Shown here piece after piece: positions 24,604 through 35,850 of a stretch of DNA of 64,000 bases; the first letter of the stretch is position 1; every line of letters begins with the position of its first letter. The stretch spans positions 3,348,001 through 3,412,000 of the forward strand of contig JAXCHB010000006.1 in the NCBI GenBank assembly GCA_036926305.1, in the 5' to 3' direction. The notes under the pieces were generated by a model. That model did no database searches. It saw only the letters and a list, made by a program, of their open reading frames with translations, and was not told the origin of the DNA. The position numbers and the translations under genes are program-made. This DNA is from Uropetala carovei. Taxonomy: Eukaryota > Arthropoda > Insecta > Odonata > Petaluridae.

Positions 24604-24793
24604 GATGTCAGCAGTGCGTAACTAGGGCGGGGCAAGAGGGGCATCTGCCCCGGGCACAACTAAGCAGGGGCGAAAAAAAATCCAAATAGTATCTAAATAA
24701 ACTAGAGAAAATAATTTCTTGAAGGGAGAGAGGGCGCATATTTACTAGTTTGCCCCGGGAGCTAAAATATCTTGTTACGGGGTTGGATGTCAG
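24604..24793. mobile_element. 174-bp hAT MITE with perfect TSD
   Basis: Perfect 8-bp target duplications gatgtcag (24604-24611, 24786-24793) flank 24612-24785. Ends are cagtgcgtaactag and, reversed, caaccccgtaacaag. The left end runs into GC-rich sequence with gccccgggc. Confidence 0.75.
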
Positions 24794-25268
24794 GATACCT
24801 CAACTCAATTGTAAACCTCCCTGGCCCGTCGGCACAACATCGATTACAAGTGGGATCCAGTTTAAGAAAATATATACGCAAAACAAAAGTGTAACCCCAA
24901 GCCCCAAAGACTTCTTGTGAGTCTTGAAGAGGTGACAACCTAAAGCGGGGCTTAACACATATTTTGCATACACAGAGAGTGGGTTTTGTAAGTATGCAGA
25001 ATATTGCTTTATGAATTCTTGAGAGTGGTGTGCGAAAAATTACAGTGGAAACCGTTTAACTCGAAATCGGATAGCCCGAAACTTCGGTTAACACGAAATT
25101 AATGCTCGGTACATTCCGGCGCCTATATTTTTAGTTTATAATTATTCGCTTAAGGGAAAACGCTCAACACAAAACACCATTTAAGATGAACATTATTCTC
25201 AGACCCGAAATTACGATTCTATGCCAATTCCTTCCAATAACACAAAATTGCAGGTGAGAGAGCCCTTA
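24794..25268. other. Intergenic DNA with a Tigger-like end
   Basis: From about 25043, cagtggaaaccgtttaactc with several cgaaa/cgaaat words looks like the end of a Tigger-type element. No matching right end found. No gene. Confidence 0.35.
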
Positions 25269-25538
25269 CTATAAGGCAGTGTTTTCCAAACTGTGGGGCG
25301 CGCCCCCTAGGGGACGCGGTGGGCAGGTCAGGGTGGCGCAGAAATACTTCACATTGTATTTACTGTCGTTTTAGCTGTCAAAATCGTGAGACCTACAATA
25401 TGCAATCGCTGAATTCTAGCTCTGAAGTGGCTAGGGCGTATAATTTGCCATATATATAACATATAAAGGGGCGCAAGGACATTTTTCTTAGTTGAAGGGG
25501 GCGCAGCTTTGTAAAGTTTGGAAACCACTGCTATAAGG
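25269..25538. mobile_element. 254-bp hAT MITE with perfect TSD
   Basis: Perfect 8-bp duplications ctataagg (25269-25276, 25531-25538). Ends cagtgttttccaaact and, reversed, cagtggtttccaaact form a near-perfect inverted repeat; gggcgcgcc-type sequence lies just inside the left end. Non-coding. Confidence 0.85.
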
Positions 25539-27007
25539 TGACCAATTTTTCATGAAGCTAAGGATGGACATTTTCAAATGTAATGAGGGACATTTTCAAA
25601 TGTAATGAGGGACAACATGACAGTAAGGAGGGACATTTTATAGTGGCGTATATTTTTTATTCATATATGATTTTAGCTTGTTATTTCTGTTATCAACAAA
25701 ATTCTGAAGAAGCTGAAAGGAGACATTTTCCGAAGACAAAATATTTACTTATTAATAAAATAAAATTCATTTAATTCTTAAAGTTAAACTTTTCTACAGA
25801 ATGTATTTTTTATTACATCAGAATTATTTAATAAATATTCATAATTCCCCTCACAACCACATTCAAATCACTGTTAGTATAGCTCGTAATATTTCCACTT
25901 TAAATTGTGTTTTGTCTGATGTCCACAACCGATTCATTAATGAAAATACTTGTTCCACAGAAGCATTTGTCCCTGGAAGACTCAAGTAGAATTCAATGAT
26001 TTTTTTACATAACTAATATTAATATGTTCATCCAGAAAATGCTTAAATATTTCGACCCATTGTTTGTCTATTTTACTTTCGCTTTCCCTCCATTCCTGCA
26101 ATTTCTCTGCAGTAATAACAATGTTAATTCTCCTTATTTCAGAGAGTAAGACAGACAGACGGACGGCATTGCGAAAACCACTTTTTCGGATTCAGCGATA
26201 CCTAAAACGTGTATTTCAGTAAAAATCTCGAGGTCGAATTTTTTCGTGAAAACAATACTTTCTCGATACTTCGTATGAGAAAGTAAAAAGTATCTTTCAT
26301 AGAAGTTCAGAGAATTTTCATGACCTGATAGCATACTGTGTCACTGGTTTACACCCAGAGCGGTATATGCGAGTAAATGTAAAGCTGGTAGTTGAGTTTA
26401 GGTATCAAACCCGCAAATTGAAGTTTCCTAAACTTCTAGGCAAAGACAGAATTCTTGAAAAACACCAAGTTTATAGCTATCACATCAGCCAGAGATTTTC
26501 AACCTTTTTCTACTCGCATACCCCTTAGAGCTTTTTACATTCTTATACGAAGTATCGAGAAAGTATTGTTATCGCGAAAAAATTAGACCTCGAGATTTTC
26601 ACGGAAATATACGTTTTAGGTGTCGCTGCAACCGAAAAAGTGGTTTTTGCAATGCCCTTTGTCTGTCTGTCTGTTACTGGCTTTGGAGCCTAGATGGTAG
26701 AGCAAAAATGAATGAAATCTCGTACTTAGGCATTTTATCATACTGAGCAGAGTATCCATAGAAATGGTTGACTCAATAATTAAGTGTCCGAATTCGTTGA
26801 AGACGTACGCGGCATAGTCGTCCCCATCGGTGTTAGTGAACGTAATGTTAGATCACAGTCCAGGAGAAAATATGTCGAAATAACCGCTAGAACAGGGAAA
26901 TACTACCGATCCTTTTTCCCAGACGCGATAAGACAATCCAACAGAGGAATTAGCTAGACTTCACTTGGTGTTGTGACACCCCCTAACAAACGCTTCCAGC
27001 GGTTTAA
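25539..27007. repeat. Inverted pair of hairpin-ended dispersed repeats
   Basis: A plus-oriented copy at about 26134-26291 carries gacggcattgcgaaaacc and ends in the hairpin tactttctc...gagaaagta followed by aaaag (hairpin 26256-26285). A minus-oriented copy of the same sequence runs from about 26545 to 26800. About 250 bp separate the two. The same family occurs at 38632-39182. 25539-26130 and 26801-27007 hold no gene that I can support. Confidence 0.6.
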
Positions 27008-28080
27008 TTAAGATATTTGGTACGGGTAACGGTTGAAATTCGTGGAGCGCGTGAAGTTCATTGCGGCGTATTTCTTTATATTCAGGTCGAGTTGCCAATC
27101 TTTACACCATTTCGTAATAGCCTGAAGGTCCTTTTGCAAATTCTCCTGATCGTGTATTGTGTTGATTTCTCCATACACAAGTGTGTCATCCGCGAAGAGT
27201 CTAACTTTACACTTTATATTATCCGCTAAATCATTTATATATATCAAGAATAACTTCCCTGAGGCACGCCGGAAGTCACTTTGACGACGTCTGATGCAAC
27301 TCCATCGAGGACTACTCTCTGGGTTCTATCGGAAAGAAACGAGGCGATCCAATTTACAATTTTCTCGTTAATTGAATAAGCCCTTAATTTTTACACTATT
27401 TTCACGTGAGAAGCGGTGTCGAAGGCTTTCCTGAAGTCTAAAAATACTGCATCAACTCCTATTCCTTTATCCACTGCTTTCACAGTATCTTGTGTGAGTA
27501 GAGCTAACTGAGTCTCGCATGACCTGCCTCTTCGGAAACCATGCTGGTTTCTATTAAGCGCTTCTTTGCTTTCCAGAAATCGCATTATTGAGCTACCGAT
27601 AATATGCTCAAAAACCTTACAGAAGATTGACGTCAACGATATAGGGCGGTAGTTCTCCACTTTTAATTTACTTCCCGTTTTATGTATTGGTGTAACGTGG
27701 GCTGTTTTCCATATCAAACGAACTACACCCTCATCTAAAGAATTTCTGAATAGAATCTTAAGAGACGGAGCTAATTCGTTTGCTAACGAGTTTATAATGA
27801 TTGCAGGTATTGCTTCAGGCCCTGGCGATTTTCTTTTGTGGACCTGACTTAGTAATTTAACGATACCGCTTTCGGATATTTCTATGTCGCTCATATTTGA
27901 GTCTATACGAGTAGGGAAATCAATGAAATCACCGCTGTCTATTGTGAAGCAATTTTCGAAGAACCGATTTAACATACTAGCCTTAGTAAATGAATCGTGT
28001 ACACTTTCACCGTTGTCTGTACGTAGAAGAGTTACTGTGGACTGACCTCGAATTTCTCGCACGTACGCTTTCGCTTGTGT
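27008..28080 (-). pseudogene. LINE reverse transcriptase fragment A (CR1/Jockey-like)
   Basis: Non-LTR retrotransposon reverse transcriptase, which copies element RNA at the target site. Reading leftwards on the minus strand: linker block YVREIRGQSTVTLL, the PGPEAIPA block, ENYRPISLTSIFCKVFEHI, NQHGFRRGRSCETQLALL and FLDFRKAFD, then after a frameshift near 27390 VTSGVPQGS, and after another MIYINDLAD with the catalytic LFADDTLVY. The order is that of RT motifs 0-5 of CR1/Jockey-group LINEs. The endonuclease domain and 3' tail are missing. It is more diverged than the three LINE copies at 33.9-46.4 kb, so it is another family or an older copy. Its 5' limit coincides with the hAT insertion at 28081. 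Confidence 0.85.
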
Positions 28081-31000
28081 CAGGGGCGGATCCAGGTGGA
28101 GGCAATCGGGGCGATCGCCCCCCCCCCCCCTCCCCACTAAAGCCGAAGCAGAGTCGAAAAGAAATATATTCACATTTACGAATCAACCTAGTCGTCCTGT
28201 ATAAGCTCGTTGACATCCAAAGAAGCACCGTGTTAAAAAAGCTTCAAACATAAAGTAATGAAATTACGAAATGGTGTTAATTTCTTATATACGTAGTAAA
28301 TAGAGAATGTAAATGCTTATGTGATTTGTGGCGCTTAATTTTTTCATTAAACCAAATACGTCACGTTACCATAACACCCCCTCCCTCCCCCCTCGTCACG
28401 ATCCCTCGCGAAATTCTCAACCCCACCCCCCCTAGAGCATGACGTAATTTATGGATGGTTCCTAAAATGCTACGGCAGCTCTACAATGTATAAAATATCA
28501 ATCAGCAGCTCATTACATGTTACTGCGATGAACTATACTGCTACATTTTGGTGGTGTGAGATCGATAAAATAACATTTTCTAAGTGTTTACAAAATATGT
28601 ACCTTAATGTGTAAGGAGAGATGTACACACTTGGGATTAATTTTCGAAACCCCTGTAAAGTGAATACAAATCATTGTAAACTGATTACAAGACGTTCTAG
28701 ACCGGAGAGGAATAACGCTGTTTCGAAGCCTCTTTGCTTAGTGTTAGTTTCATTTGTGATTGTGTATTCGGGTCCTGTAGTTGTGGTTATAACGTTACAG
28801 TCGCTCTTCCTGCCGCGCTCCAATTTTGAATAAATCGTGTAATTCGTAATCACTCCCAAGCAATATACGCTTTACGGCTGCAGCGGTCGAAATAGCAGAG
28901 AAAGGTAATGAAAAATTGACCTCTTTCACTTTATCAGCCGTTTATTGTACTTTTAATAAATAAAATTTTCTTGTTAACAAAAACCACTTTGTTACTTTTA
29001 ACATTTCGATACGTATTTTGTGCTCTAGAAATGAATCGCGGTCAATCAACTTTGGATGTTTTTCTAAAAAAGGAATAAACTCTAGAAGGTGATGAATTAG
29101 TTGCAACGGAACATCACAGTGAACTAAAAAGTGGTGAAGTTGATGAAGAATGTTCGACTTCAACTTCCAGCGCATCGGTTACGCCTGCAAGTACTTATAA
29201 CTTTAATAATGTGTCTGACAGGAATAATATAGGCAATTATATTGACTCAGTGTCTTCTATTAATGATAGAATCAGATGTGAGTTAATAGAAAGACCATGG
29301 AAACCCCCATCTGGATTAAAGCTACCATATTCAACAGACCTTAAAAAAAGGAAGGAAGAAAGAAGATATTTAAATCAATCCCACCAAGACAGTTACCCAT
29401 GGTTAGTATACTCCAACGTGAAGAAAGAGCTTTTTTGCTAATATTGCGCACTCTTAAGCACGGCAGGGATGGGTGGCTCGCGCAAGCACGTACCTCTTAA
29501 AAACTTGTAACAGAGCCTTCGACTGTTATTGCTAAGCTTTTAGGGAAACATGGTTACCTTCGCACTCATGAGAAGAACGAATACCATAGGGATGCTGTAG
29601 AAGGAGCTAAAATTTTTCTTAAAACGTATTATACACCAGAAGAAAACATTATAAATTAGATTAATTTAGAACGTCTAAGGCAGGTGCAAGAAAATATACA
29701 GAGTTTGAAACCCATTGTTGAAACCATCATATTTCTCGGTAGGCAGAATATTCCTTTGCGATAACACCGAGATGACGGAAAATTAGATGTTGAAAGAGAA
29801 ACACCAGCATCACTCATAAACGAAGGCAATTTTAGGGAGATTCTGCGGTATAGAGTAAATAGTGGAGATGGTATTGTAGCAAATCATCTTGAAAACGCAG
29901 CAGCGAATGCCACTTATGAGAGCACCAAAAACCAACTAATTGCATGCTGCGGGGAAGAGATTAGGAATGTTATTCTTAAGCGCGTAAATGAGGCAAAATA
30001 TAACTCTGTAATCTTTGACGAAACAACTGACATATCGCACAGCTCGCAGTTGAGCCTGTGTTTAACTTACGTGAACAAAAATGAAAGATAAGAAGATTTC
30101 ATTGAGCTTATAAACGTTCACGATGAACGTTTTAAAGATGCATCGACATCATTTGAGCCTAGAGTGATTGTCAATGTTCTAGGCCGACTAATCCTTAAGA
30201 AAATAAAAGTTGAATTTAGATCTTCTATATTGTGTTGGAATTGGTACAGATTGGAGTTCGATGATGATTTCAGAACAAATTGGTGTTGTTGCTGAGATTA
30301 GGAAGGAAGCAAAATACGGTGTTAGATGTCCTTGTTTTAACCATGCATTGAATTTGTCCATGTCAAAGACGTCTTCTGTTCAAAGTAAACGTAACTCCAT
30401 TGGCATCACCAAGAAAGTTTCTTCTTCCTTTAATGCTTCTTCAAAGCGAACCCATGTACTGATAAACGTTGTCGATTCACATCTGAAGGGTATGTGCGAA
30501 ACTCGTTGGATAGAAAGAACTGATTCTTTGAAACAGTTTATTGACTCGACAGAGAAAATCGTTCAGGCACTTGAATACATTTCCGACTGGAGTGAAACAA
30601 CAACTTCTTCAACGGCTAAAATCTTGCTAGCAGGTATGCGGGATGTCAAATTTGTAGTAGCGCTGCACTGTCAACTGTCTGTTTTACTTGTGTTTACCAT
30701 TAAGTCAATTATTCCAGAAGAAAACTGTTGACTTAACTTTTGCTTCTAATCTTGTTAACGATCTTCCCTCAATTAAAAAAAAAACCAACGCGTCAACTGT
30801 AATGATAAATTTTCAGCCATATTCTCCTAAGCTTCCGAGCTTTTGTCGAAATTAGATGTAAAGATCAATCTTCCTCGTATGTGCAAAAAGCAAATGTACA
30901 GATCAAACATTCCATGTTTGACTCCCAAAGAATACTATAAAATAGCAATATATATTCCAATGTTAGATTCAGTGATAAATGATTTGGAAACAAGGTTTTC

Positions 31001-31837
31001 TATCGAAACATTTACTTCATGCGAACTAACTTGTCTGTTGCCGAAAACTTAGTGGAATTAAATGACAACTCAATATCATTGAAGATTAAGGATATCTGCA
31101 AATACTATGGGGATCTTCTAGGGGATTATAAACCCGCACTTGAATTCCAACTTTCAGCGGAAGTTAAGCTCTGGCGAGAAAAGTGGGTTAGGTCAGCGGA
31201 ATCTATGGAAATTCCTTTTTCCGTTGAAGAAGCTCTTAAAAACTGTTATGAGGACATGTATTTTTCAGTGAACCAGCTCTTAAAAATTCTTCTGACGTTG
31301 CCAACAAGCGTTGCGTCTGCCGAGATAAGCTTTTCTTCATTGCGACACTTAAAAATCTATTTAAGAAACCAAATGAGCCAAGAAAGGTTGAAAGACTTAG
31401 CTTTTCTACACACTCATAGTGAAATTGAAATAAATGTAAACAAAGTAATTGAATGTTTTGCTAAAGGTGGAAATCGAAAATTAGATATTTTAATGTGATA
31501 TGTAGGTAAAATATTTTCACTAAATTGCTTACTTATGTTTTTGAGGAAGTACATTTTCTGTGTTGATGTTGAATTGAGTGATGTTTTGCTATAGAACTTT
31601 TGGATAGGAAGATGAATTATTAATTAAATGTTAAATACGCAATATCATAAATTTCTATTTTATAAGCGCCAATTGTAATTTCATTAAATTCTTATTTTAT
31701 TTGACTGTTTTGTATCAATTAAAGATTAAGTTTGTATGAATAAATTTTCAATTACTGTGAAATCATGTAACTGGAATATCGTCCCCCCCCCCCCCCCTCC
31801 CCCAAAGACATTTTCTGGATCCGCCAATGGCTTGCGT
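28073..31837 (+). mobile_element. 3.75-kb hAT element with 8-bp TSD
   Basis: Target duplications gcttgtgt (28073-28080) and gcttgcgt (31830-31837), one mismatch, flank 28081-31829. Ends caggggcggatccag and, reversed, cattggcggatccag are inverted. Near each end there is a long C-rich tract (28119-28135, 31782-31803). It encodes a broken transposase on the plus strand and abuts LINE fragment A. Confidence 0.85.
29031..31498 (+). pseudogene. hAT transposase (DUF4371/ZMYM-like type), broken
   Basis: Begins MNRGQSTLDVFLKKE at 29031 and hits a stop at once; coding-like stretches continue at 29211-29441 (WKPPSGLKLPYS, SYPWLVYSNVKKELFC, which resembles the zinc-finger-type N-terminal domain), 30210-30731 (CVGIGTDWSSMMISEQIG, CPCFNHALNLSMSK, GMCETRWIERTDSLKQF) and 31019-31498. 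The last contains LPTSVASAEISFSSLRHLK then LRNQMSQERLKDLAFLHTH, the hAT C-terminal dimerisation region. The RCPCFNHALNL and CETRW blocks are typical of the DUF4371-type hAT proteins related to ZMYM1 and the 52-kDa repressor of PKR inhibitor. Many stops and frameshifts rule out function. Confidence 0.85.
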
Positions 31838-32424
31838 CGGATGTCCACCGAACAATGCGATTCGGAATGGACGTCAATGACAACCTCATATTTTTCATAT
31901 GCAAATTTAAGCAGGACATCCGGATGACGCTCGATTAAGCAGAACTTGTAACATGCCTTTAAGCGTGCTGTCGATAGCCAAGACTACTAGGGGGGGCACA
32001 TGCGTCCTCTTTCCCACCCCTTTCCTCCCCTTCCCCCCCCTCGAGGTCATTGACCTTTTAGTGAAAGTCCCATCTACGTAGACGGTGGTATTGTATTCCC
32101 CCTTCCACTTATTCCCTCCCCCACCTCCAAGTGACAATGGTGAGCTCCCCCCTCCCTCTTTCCCCCACCCCTTCACTTTTCTTGGGGGCAGTTTGGTCCA
32201 CTCTCCCTCCTCCTCGAGGTCCATGACGTTTGTGTTAAAGTCCTTTGTACGTACGTAGACGAGGTATGGGAATTCCCCTTTCCACTTCTTCCCTCCCCCA
32301 CCCCTTCTCCTTTATTGGGGTCACTCTGGTCCACTCTCCCTTTTCCCCCCACCCCTTTTTCTGTGCGTAGGTGTATGGGAAGTTCACTTCTTCCCTCCCC
32401 CACCTCCTCGTTAGGTTGAGGTGC
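31838..32424. repeat. C-rich minisatellite-like tract
   Basis: Repeated blocks of ctcgaggtc-atgac, agt(c)c...tacgtagac and cttccctcccccacc recur with a period of about 172 bp (for example ctcgaggtcattgac near 32040 and ctcgaggtccatgac near 32212). Strong strand bias, pyrimidine-rich on plus. It lies between the hAT element and the Penelope-like element. Confidence 0.55.
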
Positions 32425-33296
32425 TTTCACATTTGATTTGGTATATGCCTGATTTCTTATGGGGGGTATGCTGTCTTTAGGGTTTTTAATGAGATTTGAC
32501 AATTTATTTTCATTAACAAAAACTGTGTGTAATCCTATTTTGGAGAAGATTTTTTGAAGCTTTTTTGTAGCATAAAGGTAGTAAGGTAGCTTCATAAATT
32601 TTTTGGTATTGGTGTCTTTGTTGTTGAGTGTTGTGCAGTTTCTAAGGTTCATTCTGTGTTGATGTTTTTTTAATATTTTATGAATGAGTTCTGGTTAAAA
32701 CCATTTTGAATGGCTGTTTTATATAGGATAATTCTTTGGAGAAATTTGTATTTGATAGTGGTGTGTTGAGTAATCGATGGATCATGGAATGAAAAGGTGC
32801 TAGTTTTTGTGAAATGTGATAATGAGAACTCATGTGGATGTATGTGCTGGTGTGTGTAGGTTTTCTGTAAATGTTTAAATGTAATTTGTTGTTTTTCCTA
32901 GTTAGAAGAATGTCTAGGAAAGGTAGAGATTTTTTGTTTTCTGTTTCATGTGTGAATTTAATGGTGTAAAACTGCTTGTTTAACAAGTTTAAGAATTCTA
33001 CAATGTTTCCATTCGATGTGTCGAAGATAGCGAAGATGTCATCTACATATCTGAGCCAAACTTTAGGAAAATACGGAAAGGTGTTCTTACAAATGCGTTC
33101 GAAATTAGTAATAAAGATTTCTGCTAATAAGGGAGATAAAGGGTTGCCCATGGTTGTGCCTTCTTTCTGTTGATAAAAAGAGATGTTAACCTGAAAATAT
33201 GTTTGTTGCATACAGAGGGAAGTTAGGCGGATGTATTCGTCCACAATCGGACCAGGAAGGTTTTTTTCTAGTAGTGAGTTTATAAAGATTTTACGT
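32425..33296 (-). pseudogene. Penelope-like element reverse transcriptase part
   Basis: Minus-strand reverse transcriptase of a Penelope-like element (PLE), a retroelement class whose RT is related to telomerase. Visible in order: FINSLLEKNLPGPIVDEYI, QKEGTTMGNPLSPLLAEIF, WLRYVDDIFAIFD with catalytic YVDD at 33038-33049, KSLPFLDILLTRKNNKL and IYRKPTHTSTYIH. After a frameshift near 32670 the thumb/linker part KLQKIFSKIGLHTVF and NKLSNLIKNPKD follows. The 5' end of the RT is missing and the strand switches at about 33296, where the nuclease part continues in the opposite orientation. It is a rearranged, inactive copy. Confidence 0.9.
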
Positions 33297-33700
33297 CAAA
33301 CGATACCAATATTTCGTTTTCTGAAATACAGCATACCCCCCATAAGAAATCAGGCATATACCAAATCAAATGTGAAAAGTGTGACAAAATTTATATTGGA
33401 CAAACGAAAAGGAAATTAGAAACACGTTTCAAGGAACACTTAGCCCATTACAGAAACAACAGAATAGACAAGTCCAGTGTAGCATCTCATATCAACACCT
33501 GCCATCATCCTATCACAACCGAAAATTTAAAACTTCTAAAAACGGTCACCAACGAAAACAAACTAGATGCCTATGAAAGCCTTTACATTCACCATAACCA
33601 AAACAAGATAATGAATAACGACGCTGGCCCTATCCCCCATTCCCCTTTATTTCAGTTAACGATCGATACACCTTCCCTTACCCCTACCCTACTTCTCTAA
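33296..33700 (+). pseudogene. Penelope-like element GIY-YIG endonuclease part
   Basis: An uninterrupted plus-strand frame of 134 codons to the TAA at 33698-33700. It carries KKSGIYQIKCEKCDKIYIGQ then TKRKLETRFKEHLAHY, a GIY-YIG nuclease with GIY, YIG and the downstream Arg-Glu-His region, then ASHINTCHHP and ENKLDAYESLYIHHNQ with the conserved Glu. PLE proteins end with exactly this domain, used to nick the target. The segment upstream of GIY (near 33340) repeats sequence also present at the end of the minus-strand RT part (near 32440-32480), so the element is split and inverted, not one reading unit. No start codon is needed: it is the C-terminal part of a fusion protein. Confidence 0.85.
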
Positions 33701-33744
33701 CGGTCAACAATAGTATAAATACTCCGCCTAACCTTACACACTTT

Positions 33745-33795
33745 GACATGGCTGAAGATGACAGCGTTGCTGTCGAAACGCGCGTCCTAAGTGAT
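33745..33795 (+). ncRNA. Hammerhead-ribozyme-like motif of the Penelope-like element
   Basis: Core CUGAAGA (33752-33758), a stem-loop gacagc-gtt-gctgtc (33760-33774), GAAA (33775-33778), then a very short stem AC-GCGC-GU and the cleavage triplet GUC (33784-33786). The flanks ggu before the core and cua after GUC can pair as the start of stem I. This is the short-stem-III hammerhead plan described for PLE terminal repeats. One extra U lies between the core and stem II. It sits just downstream of the GIY-YIG frame, where the PLE terminal region is expected. Confidence 0.6.
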
Positions 33796-33944
33796 CCTGC
33801 GAGTCTTCTGTGCCTTGGCACCTAAGTACCGCCTTTACGGTGATTTGGAGGTATTTCTCCAATTTTATTCATTTTCTTCACCGTGTCTCGTGAGTTCTTC
33901 ATTTTATTTATTTCTTCTTGCATAGTATTTTCGATAAATTACAT
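33796..33944 (+). other. Probable remainder of Penelope terminal region
   Basis: Sequence after the hammerhead-like motif, T-rich, up to the start of LINE copy B. No other feature seen. Confidence 0.4.
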
Positions 33945-34440
33945 GAAACTTCTATTTGCTCTCCGCACAAGTTGTGACTCCTAAATATTTAACGTACTCT
34001 GCAGATTGGATACTCAATCTATCAATTCTGTACTCCGAGTCGAATTCATTGTTCTTACTCTTCCAGAAACTCATTAGGGAACATTTGCTGGGATTAACTT
34101 CGATTTTCCAATCTTGACACCATGCTGAAAGTGCATTTAAGTCTTCCTGGAGCGATTTTTGGTCATCCTGACTCGTTATCTCCTTATATGAAACGGTGTC
34201 ATCTGCGAAAAGTCTTATTTTGCAGCGAACTACCAAGCAGATATCGTTTATATATATCAGGAATAGTAGTGGGCCTATGACACCTCCCTGTGGAACGCCT
34301 GATGCGACTTTTACCGGGTATGAAGATTTCCCATCAATAACTACTATCTGTTTACTGTTGGAGAGGAAGTCTTTTACCCAACTCACGATATTAGGGTTTA
34401 TGCGGTACTTCCTAGTTTTCCTATTAATTTATTATGGGGA
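33945..34440 (-). pseudogene. LINE fragment B, reverse transcriptase
   Basis: Minus-strand part of a CR1/Jockey-like LINE RT: NPNIVSWVKDFLSNSKQ, VKVASGVPQGGVIGPLLFL, IYINDICLV and LFADDTVSYKE with the FADD catalytic pair, then LNALSAWCQDWKIEVNPSK. The same protein segment occurs in copies C and D with only scattered differences, so the family moved recently. It stops abruptly at 34440, where copy C starts in the opposite orientation. Confidence 0.85.
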
Positions 34441-35850
34441 ACTTTGAAAGAAAATCCGAAAGTATTTTGGTCGTACGTTAGAGAGGTTCATGGTAGAGGC
34501 TCCACCATAGCGTCATTGAGAACGGAGGCAGGTGATGTAATACATGACAGCGCGGAAAAAGCGAACTTGTTAAATGAACACTTTCAGAAAGCGTTTACTT
34601 CGGTGAGCAACGAATTTGAGGAACCATCTTTGAATGATGAGGGAAATTCGATGGAGGATTTGATATTCTCTGAATCAGGTATCGCGCACCAGCTAGAGTC
34701 GATTAAGCAAAATCAGTCTCCCGGGCCGGAGGGCATACCCGAGCGTGTGTTGAAAGAGCCTAGCCTCGGTAATCGCACCTTACTTGAAAATAATATTCGA
34801 AAAATCCGTTGCACATGGTACCGTTCCAAAAGACTGGAAGGTAGCATACGTAACGCCCATCCACAAAGGCGGTGATAAAGAGAACCTCGAAAATTATAGA
34901 CCGATTTCCTTGACGTCACTATCGTGTAAGATTCTAGAACATATAATCGTTAGCTCTGTTCTGCGTTATTTAGATCGTCGTTCCTCGCTAAGCAAAAACC
35001 AACACGGGTTTCGTAAAGGTAGGTCATGCGAAACGCAGCTCGCCGTTCGTAAACGATTTGTTACAATGCGGAGAGAAAAACACTCAGGTTGATGCCATTT
35101 TCATTGATTTTAAAAAAGCGTTTGACAAAGTAGCCCGTAATAAATTAATAGGAAAACTAGGAAAGTACGGCATAAACCCTAATATCGTGAGTTGGGTAAA
35201 AGACTTCCTCTCTAACAGAAAACAGATAGTAGTTATTGACGGGAAATCTTCATACCCGGTAAAAGTCGCATCAGGTATTCCACAGGGAAGTGCCATAGGC
35301 CCACTACTATTCCTGATATATATAAACGATATCAGCTCGGTAGTTCGCTGCAAAATAAGACTTTTCGCAGATGACACCGTTTTATATAAGAAGACAACGA
35401 TTCAGGATGACCAAAAATCGCTCCAGGAAGACTTAAATGCCCTTTCAGCATGGTGTCAAGATTGGAAAATCGAAGTTAATCGCAGCAAATGTTCCCTAAT
35501 GAGTTTCTGGAAGAGTAGGAACAATGAATTCGACTCGGAGTACAGAATTGATAGATTGAATATCCAATCTGCAGAGTACGTTAAATATTTAGTAATTACC
35601 ATTTGTCGTGATCTATCGTGGAATATGCATATTCGAAGGATCGTAGGCGCAGCTAATAAGAAATTGGGCTTCGTAGGCAGAATAGTAAAAAGTAGCACAG
35701 AACAGGTACGAGAAACGTGTTATTTATCATTGGTCAGATCTCAGGTCGAATACGCTTCCATCATATGGGATCCGTACGGAAAGGGACAGATACCTGAGTA
35801 AGAAAGAATCCAACGCAGAGCAGCCAGATTCGTAAAGCAAAGATATGAGC
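34441..35850 (+). pseudogene. LINE fragment C, linker plus reverse transcriptase
   Basis: Plus-strand LINE copy: KENPKVFWSYVREVHGRG, NQSPGPEGIPERV, then frameshifts near 34790 and 35060, KEN/LENYRPISLTSLSCK, NQHGFRKGRSCETQLA, IFIDFKKAFDKVARNKL, GIPQGSAIGPLLFLI, LFADDTVLYK and, downstream, the post-RT block VKYLVITICRDLSWNMH and the C-terminal VEYASIIWDPYGK (normally ending ERIQRRAARF, present at 35800-35835). Endonuclease domain absent (5' truncated). It ends where the dispersed repeat at 35851 begins. Two frameshifts inactivate it. Confidence 0.88.

Noticed and set aside
32173..32652. 159-residue minus-strand open frame as one gene
   Set aside because: Its first half is the Penelope RT tail and its second half is minisatellite; it is a chance fusion across the boundary.
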